64,000 nt of DNA from Forficula auricularia (lineage: Eukaryota; Arthropoda; Insecta; Dermaptera; Forficulidae). Positions 56,040 to 64,000 of the stretch are shown here, one piece after another. The stretch spans positions 70,623,335 through 70,687,334 of the forward strand of contig JALMQS010000099.1 of NCBI GenBank assembly GCA_024734495.1. The letters are read 5' to 3'. The position numbers were made by a program, and so were the translations under genes. The first letter of the stretch is position 1; each line of letters begins with the position of its first letter. The notes below the pieces were generated by a model. The model had not been told where the DNA came from and did not search any database. It worked only from the letters and a program-made list of their open reading frames with translations.

Positions 56040-56372
56040 ATTCTCAATATTTAATTATATTATTTATTTGGAATAATATATGGTCTTGTTCAGATTTTTT
56101 CATTATAGATCTGAAAAGGATGAGCTAAGAACAAGGCAGGTGTTGAAGGGTTAAACTTCCCTCATGGCTTAATAAAAAATTATACAAATCAAGAAACTTG
56201 ATCATTTATTTTTCCATTTGCCATGAAACCAACTATTTGTTACAATATTCGGAAAGTAGATTTATTGTTAGGGGAACTTAAAATTGGGTGACGATTTGTA
56301 ATTCACAAATCTTATTTGCTCTCAAAAAATGTTCAACCCCACCAATTGAGAAACCCTGACTAGAAAGGAATA
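56040..56372 (+). repeat. Dispersed repeat, forward copy
   Basis: TTATTTATTTGGAATAATAT through GACTAGAAAGGAATAGA is the reverse complement of 59810-60136; shared blocks include AATGTTCAACCCCAC and TTCGGAAAGTAGATTTATTG. Family unknown. 55833-56039 holds one CAAGCAGAGG arm (55903) and no gene. Confidence 0.75.
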
Positions 56373-56539
56373 GATTAAGTTTTTGCTTTTGGGAAAAAAA
56401 TATTTTTTTTTACTAGACGTTTCTCTATTTATCAATTAAAAATTTGAGAAATATTTTTTTAACGACTATAGCTAGTTGCTTTATTATTCTTCTATATATG
56501 GTAAAGCAACTATATATGTATATTATATGAATCATTTTA

Positions 56540-56605
56540 TTTGGTAGAGACTATACTTTCAAAGGCTTGACCTCCATCTTCAGTATTTCTTATAAATATT
56601 ATACT
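56540..56605 (-). ncRNA. Hammerhead-like motif, family E
   Basis: Minus strand: CTGAAGA, extra T, a helix II region GGAGGTCAAGCCTTT (AGG/CCT), GAAA, then GTATAGTC. A partner on the plus strand at about 57864-57905 has CTAAAGA...GGTCAAATCTTC, GAAA, CATC. They look like the two arms of one snapback element, now separated by nested repeats. Confidence 0.4.
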
Positions 56606-56954
56606 TATTGAAAATAATTAGTTTGTTAAGAGTACGATTGTGTTCTCTACAGTATTTTAACTCATGAGAAATAAGAGATAGAGAAATTATATTTAAAAAG
56701 ACTGATGAGAAATTCAGACCTTTTAAACTATGTATATCATCTAATAAATTTATTTATTTATCAAGATGGATATAAGTATAGGTATATGTTTATTTGCATC
56801 AAGCAGAGGACAACTTCATTGATATCTTCTTATTATATATATTTTCTGTACATGAGTATCTTCGCGTGTAATATTTTATTCACTATTGAAAATATAACAT
56901 TATACTATTTGATTTGTGAATGAACCATTCCATGCGAAGATGCTCATGTAAGAG

Positions 56955-57666
56955 AAAATAATTTTTAAGAAAATAAAACCGACTTCAAAAAAATGTAAAT
57001 GCAAGAAATAAAATCACTAAAAGGTATAAAATAATATTATCTCATTTACAACTAAACTACGAAATATTAACATGAAATTACTTTTTAAGTCGGTGCCAAA
57101 CAAACTATACCTATAAGCGAGCGTACCCACCAAACGTACTAAGTAAGATCCGTCGAGTGCGATTCATAAAAGGTATATGTTTGGCAACCGACTTAAAAAA
57201 GTAATTTCATGTTAATATTTCGTAGTTTAGTTGTAAATAAGATAATAATTATTTTATACCTTTTAGTGTATTTTATTTGTTGCATTTAATATTTTTGAAG
57301 TCGGTTTTATTTTTTTCTTAAAAATTATTTATATTTTTCTCTTTTTAGTGATGTTATTAATAGTAATCATATCATAAGAACTTGACCAAATTAATATGGC
57401 ACCATCCCTAAGATACCCCCTTTCCAATAAAAAAAGAATCATCGAAATCGGTTCATAAACAAAGAAGTTAGGCCTGAACAAACCTAACAAAAAAGGTCTA
57501 ATACCTATGAAAAAAATGGGACCAATCGGAAGGTAGACTGGACCCAATGCAAAAAAAAATTCAAAATCTGTTCACAATTGGCGAAGATATGAGGTAACAT
57601 AGGCACAAAAAAAAAAAATTCAGTCGAATAGAGAACCTCCTCCTTTTTTGAAGTCTGTTAAAAATA
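56955..57666 (+). repeat. ACCGACTTC dispersed repeat, second forward copy
   Basis: The right half, from ATGTTATTAATAGTAATCAT to GAGAACCTCCTCC, is almost identical to 32012-32315. The left half is a snapback (56970-57310) with an inner pair around AAGTAATTTCATGTTAATAT. Minus-strand frames in the right half (57329-57547; 31971-32210 in the other copy) match each other but have no known domain; they follow from repeat identity. Confidence 0.8.
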
Positions 57667-57689
57667 TATATAATATTTATAGGAAAGAC

Positions 57690-57855
57690 CGAGGGGGGAA
57701 CCGCGACCTAACATTGTGTACACCTACTTCCACTTCCACTTTCATTTCCAAGTAGAAGACAATAGATGATAATAGATTATCTAATGAATTCCAAAGTAAT
57801 TCCAAATAATTCCAAAGACGGTGTACACCTAATTCCAATCGAGGTTCACCCCTCG
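57690..57855. mobile_element. CGAGGGG-type MITE, copy 4
   Basis: Ends CGAGGGGGGAACC and (complement) CGAGGGGTGAACC, with the exact 8-bp duplication GGAAAGAC at 57682-57689 and 57856-57863. It inserted next to the family E hammerhead-like arm. Confidence 0.9.
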
Positions 57856-57915
57856 GGAAAGACTAAAGATAAAGGTCAAATCTTCGAAACATCGTATATC
57901 AAATAAAAGTATCCA

Positions 57916-58490
57916 TAACACACAAATACATACATTTATTTATATACAGGTATATGTTTTTGTAATTATTTGTTTTTCCAATTAAACCTAGTAAGTATTA
58001 GTAATGTTGATATATTTGATATATTTTCTCATTTTTATTGAATATTTGCAATATGTTTTATCACAATCGAACAATCATTTTCTATATATCTATTTATATT
58101 TCGGTTTTCTCAAGCTTGTTCGAAACAAGTGTCGCGAGGGGGTGGTGGTGGAATGAGAATCGGTAGCGACGATAAAAGGGTGTTGAGTTGAAAACGTTTT
58201 TTAGTTTAGCAAAAGTTTCCCTCGAATGTGTTGACTGATGGGGAGAGATAGCCAAACACCCCTCAAGTTCTTTTCTTTTCCTTTCAAACACAATCAGCTA
58301 TTATGATCTCTTCTAGTTGGACAAATCTTAACACAACGACACCTGGAAAAAAGAAATTAAAAATAAAAATAAAAAAATCGATCAAAAGCAAGTGTGCTCA
58401 GATAAGGAGGGTTTATTGTTATTTGTTATTGTCTGTAAAAGTTTTTTTTTTTTTACTTATTCGTGTTTATATAAATATTTAAAAGAATAT
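57916..58490. other. Unassigned region
   Basis: 58110-58300 is more GC-balanced, with a (GGT)n patch. No gene. Confidence 0.35.
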
Positions 58491-59058
58491 TAAAGCGGGT
58501 TCACACGAGGCTTTTTCTGCTACTTGCTCCTAACTTGTTCGGCTTACTTGCAATTTGGTGGCATGGAGGGAGTCGAAATGACGTCACTCCTGACTGTGTT
58601 ACTAGCATGCTTACTTGATTCAAAAGATAGCCCATGTTCAAAAAAAAAGTTTAGCTACTTGAACCTGACAATGGCCAGCCAATCGGAAAGCATTATTTTA
58701 TCACGTAGGTGACATGCATTGGCACAATACATCAGTTGATATTTTGTTTCTCACTGTTCAACTTTTTACTGCATTGAATAAAGAGAATATACCTTCCAAA
58801 TTCGTCTACGATTGATAATTTCTGCAATAATATTATTGTCAGCTATTTTTGTTTGCATCTGAAACTGAAACATGATAGTCCAGCTATTTGGACTGAAACA
58901 TGCACGCGCAACCTAGCCGGCTAACTTGAGAATTTTCTGAAAATGCTCCGTGTGAAGCCAACAGGCGAAAAATCAGCCTGACTGAACTAGCTTCAAATTG
59001 GTAGGTCGAACAAGTAAGAAACAAGTAAGAGAAAATCTCTCGTGTAAACCAGCCTTTA
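58491..59058. mobile_element. 568-bp TIR element (MITE)
   Basis: TAAAGCGGGTTCACACGAG at the left and (complement) TAAAGGCTGGTTTACACGAG at the right begin imperfect inverted repeats. Similarity continues inward with ACTTGTTCGGCTTAC and ACTTGTTCGACCTAC. No ORF of known type. The target duplication is unclear, so the superfamily (PIF/Harbinger or ISL2EU type would fit the ends) is uncertain. Confidence 0.65.
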
Positions 59059-59809
59059 GACTAATAATTTTGATAGAATTTCATGTGCAAGATATACGAT
59101 TTTCTTAAAACTATGCAAAAATTTTAATACCACAATTCTCAAATAAATAGTTTATTTTATTTGGTTCGCGGCTTACTCTTTTAAAAGTTTTTTTATAGAC
59201 GAATGCTTGTGGAATTTAAGATAATGAAATTTTTTAATTTTCTTTGAATTTCATTTAGGATTTTTTAAAAAATTTGTAAAATTTTTAAGACTAATAGTGT
59301 CGCGAAAATATTTAATTTTTTCCACTATTTTCAGAAAAAGTACTCACCCTATTATCATTATCATGAATTGTACAGATTTCTGAAAATTAGACAAAAATTT
59401 ATTTACTTTGTGACAGACTTATTTCCATTTTCACGGCCTATTTTGGAGAAAAAAAGTCAGCGAAAAATAATTCTAAAATATCTGAAAAATTTAACTATCT
59501 AGCTCAGCACATGTCAAATATTAAAACCAAAATTTTAACCCAAACACTAAAACTAATTGTAGATAGGAGAAGAAATTTTCAAGTCTTTTAAGAGAAAGAC
59601 TATTTTTTATCTAATGGTGGGTAATTACATTTCATCAGACTTTTCATTTCTTCCCAGGTGTTAGTTCCCTTATGGGAAATCACTACTAATTAGTCATTAA
59701 ATTTTTCTTTTTCAATTTGATAATTAATTTTAATGTTTAAAATTGAAAAAATATTGATCACTAATTAACATAGGATTTTAATAAGGAAATTAATTTTTCT
59801 CTTGGGAAG
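59059..59809. other. Unassigned AT-rich region
   Basis: Nothing recognisable. Confidence 0.4.
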
Positions 59810-60136
59810 GGATGAAACGTCCTTAATTCATTCCTTACTAGCCAGGGTTTCTCATCGAGTGGGGTTGAACATTTTTTGAGACCAAATAAGATCTGAGAAT
59901 TACACATCGTCGCCCTATTTAAGTTCCCTTTACAATAAATCTACTTTCCGAATGTAGTAACGTAAGCGGTTGCATGGCAAAGGGGAAAATAAATGATGAA
60001 GTCCCTTGATTTTTATAATTCTTTATTAAGCCATGAGAGAATTTTAACCATTCAACCCCCGGCCATGTGCCTAGCTCATCCTTTTCAGTTAAAATTAAAA
60101 AAATCTGAATAAGACTATATATTATTCCAAATAAAT
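59810..60136 (-). repeat. Dispersed repeat, reverse copy (continues at 61121)
   Basis: Reverse complement of 56040-56372. The match resumes after the PLE-type insertion with TTGAGAATAAATTAAA at 61121, so the element at 60151-61106 inserted into this repeat. Confidence 0.75.
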
Positions 60137-60274
60137 AATATAATTTAATAGTTTTTAAGGAATTTGGTGTTGGTACTTGGTGAAATATTTTTTTAAAATT
60201 ATTGGATAAAAATACTTGGTAGGTTTCACATTAAGATACAAAAAAATAAAACGAATTTATTTTTGGAGAATCCT

Positions 60275-60328
60275 TAATCTCGATATATATATTTCGGGTA
60301 ACTAACCATCTTCAGGAGAAACAGAAAG
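60275..60328 (-). ncRNA. Hammerhead-like motif, family C, best copy
   Basis: Minus strand: TTTCTC, CTGAAGA core (60315-60309), extra T, helix II GGT/ACC, GAAA, a self-pairing ATATATATAT helix III, C17, GAGATT. Helix I TCTC/GAGA forms and the TC cleavage site is intact. All required parts are present in one molecule. Confidence 0.6.
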
Positions 60329-60347
60329 TAACTGACCTGGATAAGTC

Positions 60348-60612
60348 GAAATTGAATACAAGTTAATGGTAAAATTTATTTTTAAGATAACAAAAGGGTA
60401 AATATTTAAAATTATTGGAGGGAGAAAAGGTAGGAAGTCTACTTTTGTTTAATTTTGAATGGCCTTCTGAGAAATAAGGATTTCGAATTTGAATACAACT
60501 CAATGGTAAAATTTATTTTTAAGATAACAAAAGGGTAAATATTTGAAATTAGTGGAGGGAGAAGGGTAGGAAATCCATTTTATTTAATTTTGAATGGTCT
60601 TCTGAGAAATGA
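60348..60612. repeat. Internal duplication (~135-bp unit)
   Basis: AATGGTAAAATTTATTTTTA, AGATAACAAAAGGGTAAATA and TTAATTTTGAATGG occur twice, about 130 bp apart, inside the PLE-type element. Confidence 0.85.
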
Positions 60613-60643
60613 GAATTTACACCCAAAACAAATTTGCAAATAT

Positions 60644-61003
60644 TTAAAGAATGTAATCAATGATTGTACTTTTCTTAACTTCTAATTGATTATTTAGTAT
60701 ATTGGTTTTATTTGAGAGAGCTAATTTTATTTCGGTTGACTCTAAAAAATCTAAACGTAAGCCCTTTCTTTCGAAATGTAACGGAACTAGTTGGCTAATA
60801 GAAGAGGTGTGTTTATTCAAATGTAGATGATTGGCGAAGGCAGAAGTAGATTCTATATTAGTATCATCTGATCTGCTAAGACTATTAAAGGGTCTTTCAT
60901 GTTCCGAGTAGCGAGTTCTAAAAGAGCGTCCAGTTTGTCCTATGTAGATTGCGTCGCAATTATCACAAGTCAATTTATATACCCCTGAAGATGGGTTAGT
61001 CAC
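60644..61003 (-). CDS. GIY-YIG endonuclease domain of a Penelope-like element
   Basis: The 119-codon frame opens on GTG with no upstream ATG; it is probably the 3' end of a longer PLE ORF. Residues 7-9 (GVY) and 20-22 (YIG) are the GIY-YIG signature, Arg27/Arg31 lie in GRSFRTRYSEH, and Glu88 or Glu91 in DFLESTE suits the metal-binding glutamate. Cys13-Cys16 (CDNC) and His61/His65 (NHLHLNKH) match the CCHH feature typical of PLE nucleases. In complete PLEs this domain, fused behind a reverse transcriptase, nicks the target for insertion. Here the RT is absent and the upstream codons overlap the hammerhead-bearing end: CCATCTTCAGG encodes PSSG. The frame is open to its stop, so the domain may be intact. 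Confidence 0.88.
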   Translation of the reverse strand: MTNPSSGVYKLTCDNCDAIYIGQTGRSFRTRYSEHERPFNSLSRSDDTNIESTSAFANHLHLNKHTSSISQLVPLHFERKGLRLDFLESTEIKLALSNKTNILNNQLEVKKSTIIDYIL

Positions 61004-61030
61004 CCGAAATATATATATCGAGATTAAAGA
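60980..61030 (+). ncRNA. Hammerhead-like motif, family C, second arm
   Basis: Plus strand: CTGAAGA (60985-60991), extra T, helix II GGGT/ACCC, GAAA, ATAT helix III, TC, GAGATT. Helix I is not formed by the left flank (TACCCC), which here is GIY-YIG coding sequence. Confidence 0.45.
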
Positions 61031-61120
61031 TTCTCCAAAAATAAATTCGTTTTACTTTTTTATATCTTAATGTGAAACCTACCAAGCATTTTTATCCAAT
61101 AATTTTAATATAATTTAATA

Positions 61121-61795
61121 TTGAGAATAAATTAAATGCTATATTAAAAATACAAATGCTATTATATAGGAATATATATTGCAAATTCATTATGATTGTA
61201 CACCACAAGCCACAAGATACATTGGATTAACAATACATTGTGAATTTTTAAGGTGGGGTCCTCAGAAAATTAGCCTCGTCTCAGGTGCAACCTCTTAAGT
61301 CCGGGTCGACCCTTTCATCGTATAATGAAGAAGAATAAAAATTTCAGAGTAAATGTTGGAATTGAAGATACCTTTGGATTCAGGGCTTGAAAGACTGAAA
61401 GTTTTATGTAATATCTCACTAGGAAGACGAATGCGGGAAGAAAGTTTCAGTTTCTAGAAGTCAAAGGGATATTGGTGAATCTCTTTGTTCGATTTTGTTT
61501 ATTAGAATGAGGCTTGACAGAGGATTATTGATTTTAAAAGTGGAACTCCATTTTATATATACTTCTGTATATGTGTATATGTTGAAGAAATTGTGAATAC
61601 TATCATTACAAATCTAGGCAAATTCCTGCTCTGGATATGACCTTAAAGGTTGGTAGGAATTTTTAAAGTAAAGAAATAATTAGAGCTACACGACTCTTTA
61701 GATATAAATTGTTTTTTAAAAATCCTATACTTATTCAGAATGTATATATTTTTATTAAGCAAAACTTTTTATTTATTTAACTTCTACAATATTTA
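61121..61795. other. Unassigned region
   Basis: Apart from the tail of the 59810-60136 repeat at its left edge, nothing recognisable. Confidence 0.4.
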
Positions 61796-62529
61796 AAATA
61801 AGCTGACGTGTTCTGATGTGGCCATCCACTTGACTTTATCATACAGCCTGGCCCTCACTTATATTTAATATTTAATAAAATTATTTATAATCATGTAGGG
61901 GGGTTAGTTTTTGCATTTTTAGACTCCTGGGACCCACTGATTATGTATACAAAATTTGGTTGAGTTTGGTAAATGGCAAAGATTTTCATTTTTTGACCCT
62001 CCGCTCCTCCCCCCCCATTTTGGGCGGTTAGATTTTGAATTTTTTAGACTTCTGGGGGTCCACTGATTATGTATACAAAATTTGGTTGAGTTTGCTTAAA
62101 CGACCTAGATTTTTAATTTTTAACCCCCCTCCACCCCCCTTAATTTTGGGTCGATATGCACCAAAATCTAATCAGCTCTTAATCTCAATGAACCAAAACT
62201 AAGTGTGAAATTTGGTTTCGAAATTCAAACTAGATTTTGAGCTAGCTCGTCCACAAAAATTTGGTAACGCACAGACTAACGGACAACTAGATAACCAGAC
62301 AACCAGACTAACAGACATTTTGACAAACAATTATTATATCGAAAAATATAATTTTTTCGATGTTCACTTATTAGAGCTTTTTTGTAGACCGAAATGCCAT
62401 GGTTTCGCTCAATTTTTTTAATCAAAATAGTTTCAGCCGTTTTTTAGATATTTTGAAAAAAAGAAGAAAAAAAACCACTTTTTTCATGCACGATTACAAT
62501 ACTTGACCATACCCTGTATGGTAAAGTAA
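61796..62529 (+). repeat. Dispersed repeat with two Helitron-like modules
   Basis: Same family as 46048-46673, but the module with CACTGATTATGTATACAAAA occurs twice (about 61937 and 62058), each followed by a C-rich run. The end hairpin CTTGACCATA/TATGGTAAAG is slightly worn. Confidence 0.78.
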
Positions 62530-62734
62530 AAAAATGAATTCCTTTTAGTAGGTATCTATGTAATTATTTAAAAAATTTTAAGAGTAAATCAAAGAAGGTG
62601 TGCATTTCTTGATGCAAATTAATATATTATACATCTCTATATATAAATATCTATACGTAAGTTTTTTTTCGAGCTTCCATTTCTGGTGGGCCCTGGAATT
62701 TTATTAGACCGCCCTATAATTGACACGATATATA

Positions 62735-62864
62735 CAGGGGCTTAACTAGGCATTTAGGGGCCCCGGGTTAAGGACTCAAATTTGGCAAAAATATTACTTA
62801 ATTTTTACCCCCTATCTTGGCCCCCTTACCTCGGGGGCATTGCCTCAGCCTAGTTACACCCCTG
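62735..62864. mobile_element. 130-bp hAT MITE
   Basis: Ends CAGGGGCTTAACTAGGC and (complement) CAGGGGTGTAACTAGGC, with flanking octamers GATATATA (62727-62734) and GATATACA (62865-62872), 7/8 identical. CAGGGGNKTAACTAGG ends are common among animal hAT elements. Confidence 0.88.
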
Positions 62865-62872
62865 GATATACA

Positions 62873-63250
62873 TATAGCAAATTTAATTATTTCATATAGC
62901 ATTAAACTTTTTATTAATTTGTCAATTGGTTAAATGTAGTATTTAAATCGGTTCCTTAAATTGATTAATAATAAAATAATTGAATAAATGCATTAATGAA
63001 ATAAAAATATTCGATTCTTAACTGAAAAAATAAAAAAATAAATTGTATTTAAATTAAATTTCCAATCGTTCAAAAGTACATATTTGTTCTAGTTCTTAGA
63101 TGGGGTTGACTGAGGAGAGGTGATTAATCACATATGCACTATTATTATTTTATTCATAAAATTTTTAAAAAATTAAGAAAATTTTGCCAATTAGTTATAA
63201 ATAATATTTAGCATCATATTTTAAATTTTAATTGTTTATTTTTTTAATAG
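62873..63250. other. Unassigned AT-rich region, possible intron end
   Basis: No gene. The last 30 bases are T-rich and end TTTTTTTAATAG, a plausible splice acceptor for the next entry. Confidence 0.3.
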
Positions 63251-63344
63251 ATGCACCTGCTGTGACGAGGCATCTATGACTGCCATAAAAAAGCCTGCTC
63301 ACCAAAGATATGGCCCGCAGCCTCATAACCAAGGAAATTTGTAA
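63251..63344 (+). CDS. Candidate host exon (terminal coding part)
   Basis: After the acceptor-like TTTTTTTAATAG the sequence loses its AT bias. In one phase it stays open for 30 codons (CTCCDEASMTAIKKPAHQ, then RYGPQPHNQGNL) to TAA 63342-63344. Later, TTTCAAGGTAAATAAG near 63467 looks like a splice donor. No family is recognised, and no upstream exon can be placed because the neighbourhood is repeats. Chance is a real alternative: 30 codons is not rare, though it is less common in DNA this AT-rich. Confidence 0.25.
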
Positions 63345-63889
63345 ACGAATTTTTCTTATATTTCAAGACACCTCTTTAGTTTAAAATAGTTCAAAGTGAA
63401 TCCCTTTTTCTCTATAATCTGCTGAGGGATGAAAATATCTCCCCATTCTCTGCTAATTCCACTTATTTCAAGGTAAATAAGAAAACATTTCTCAGTAGAA
63501 AACAAATATATATATATTTACTTAATTTTATAATTAGTATATTATAATTGAATCTTGTCTAAAAGCCTTTAGTAGAATCGTTGGTCCAAATTATATTAAT
63601 TTTGTTTTTCTTAATGTAAAAAACATATTTTTTTAAATTATGCATTGGCTTGTAATTGCACACTCTATCCGGTCCCAAATACCAAAAGTGCATTTCCAGA
63701 ATAAATCACTTATTTCTTCCAATAAAAATTTCCCATACAGATAAACGAGCAAGCTCAATCATATTAATAACTATTTATAATAATTTATTCGTAAAAAATA
63801 AAAACAATCTTACTAAAAATTTTTAAATAATATTTAATACATATTTTATAAATCAGTTTAATGTTCAAGTGAGATAAATATTTTTTTAA

Positions 63890-64000
63890 TCATTCAAAGG
63901 TTAGTGTCGTCACATAAAGAGGACTTGCCGGCTCCTGATTACCGCCTTTGCTACTGCTAGTACTAGCAGCAGCGATCCTAAGCAACAACTCGTCTTCCCT
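63890..64000 (-). CDS. Candidate exon at the window edge
   Basis: GC content rises sharply in the last ~100 bases. On the minus strand one phase is open from the edge for 36 codons (REDELLLRIAAASTSSS, then KGGNQEPASPLYVTTLTFE) to a TGA at 63892-63890. A plus-strand phase (ITAFATASTSSSDPKQQLV) is also open to the edge after acceptor-like AAAGGTTAG. The strand therefore cannot be settled. 63345-63889 is AT-rich and unassigned. Confidence 0.25.
   Translation of the reverse strand, partial: REDELLLRIAAASTSSSKGGNQEPASPLYVTTLTFE

Larger units (their letters stand above)
60151..61106 (-). mobile_element. PLE-type element with inverted ends and GIY-YIG ORF, 14-bp target duplication
   Basis: AATATAATTTAATA is repeated exactly at 60137-60150 and 61107-61120. 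Both ends carry TTGGATAAAAATRCTTGGTA-type sequence in inverted orientation, followed by AATTTATTTTTGGAGAAT and the CCATCTTCAG hammerhead region. The only ORF is the GIY-YIG domain, so the reverse transcriptase of a Penelope-like element is missing. A related deleted copy is at 44559-44932 and a fragment at 30951-31115. Confidence 0.82.

Noticed and set aside
58494..58712. ORF inside the 568-bp TIR element as a transposase
   Set aside because: 62 codons, no DDE or zinc-binding motif, and the element is MITE-sized.

Overview
The window is eukaryotic, AT-rich and gene-poor. I see no intact host protein gene, no operon structure and no bacterial-type signal. Almost everything recognisable is mobile DNA: LINEs of at least three lineages, tRNA-derived SINEs, Helitrons, mariner, hAT and pogo-type DNA transposons, and fragments that look like Penelope-like elements (PLEs). 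This mix, together with the ACCGACTTC...AAAGGAGGAGG repeat and the mariner types, suggests an invertebrate animal and most likely an arthropod. I cannot name the species.

Layout. 1-7.5 kb: a 504-bp snapback repeat, a Helitron, then a probable hAT element split by a nearly complete 4-kb LINE whose two ORFs are broken only by single-base frameshifts. 7.5-14.4 kb: an internally deleted mariner, a second Helitron and a degenerate tandem array. 14.8-22.5 kb: a decayed LINE, hAT and snapback MITEs, and three SINE copies, one of them inside a tandem duplication whose second unit preserves the empty site. 22.5-30 kb: mostly unassigned AT-rich DNA, then an RTE-like LINE, a hammerhead-bearing snapback element and two small inverted-repeat elements. 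30-46 kb: PLE fragments, Helitrons, a pogo-type MITE, hairpins and a CGAGGGG MITE carrying a minisatellite. 46-54 kb: a module-built dispersed repeat, a 1-kb TIR element holding a tRNA-like insertion, an RTE LINE reduced to its endonuclease plus tail, a U1 snRNA-like sequence, and a hAT element holding a SINE. 54-64 kb: a deleted mariner with intact ends, nested repeats, a PLE-type element encoding only a GIY-YIG nuclease, and at the right edge two short stretches that may be host exons.

The elements fit together as layers. SINEs sit inside hAT MITEs and inside LINE 3' ends. The (GAA)n tail of one SINE family resembles the tail of the RTE LINE at 48-49 kb, which hints at the mobilising partner. 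The most striking theme is a set of inverted-repeat elements, in at least five sequence families, whose arms carry hammerhead-ribozyme-like cores (CTGANGA, one extra base, helix II, GAAA, cleavage triplet) with helix I formed by the flanks. One family shows a paired C3-to-U and G8-to-A change.

All calls come from reading the sequence. No homology search or folding program was run.
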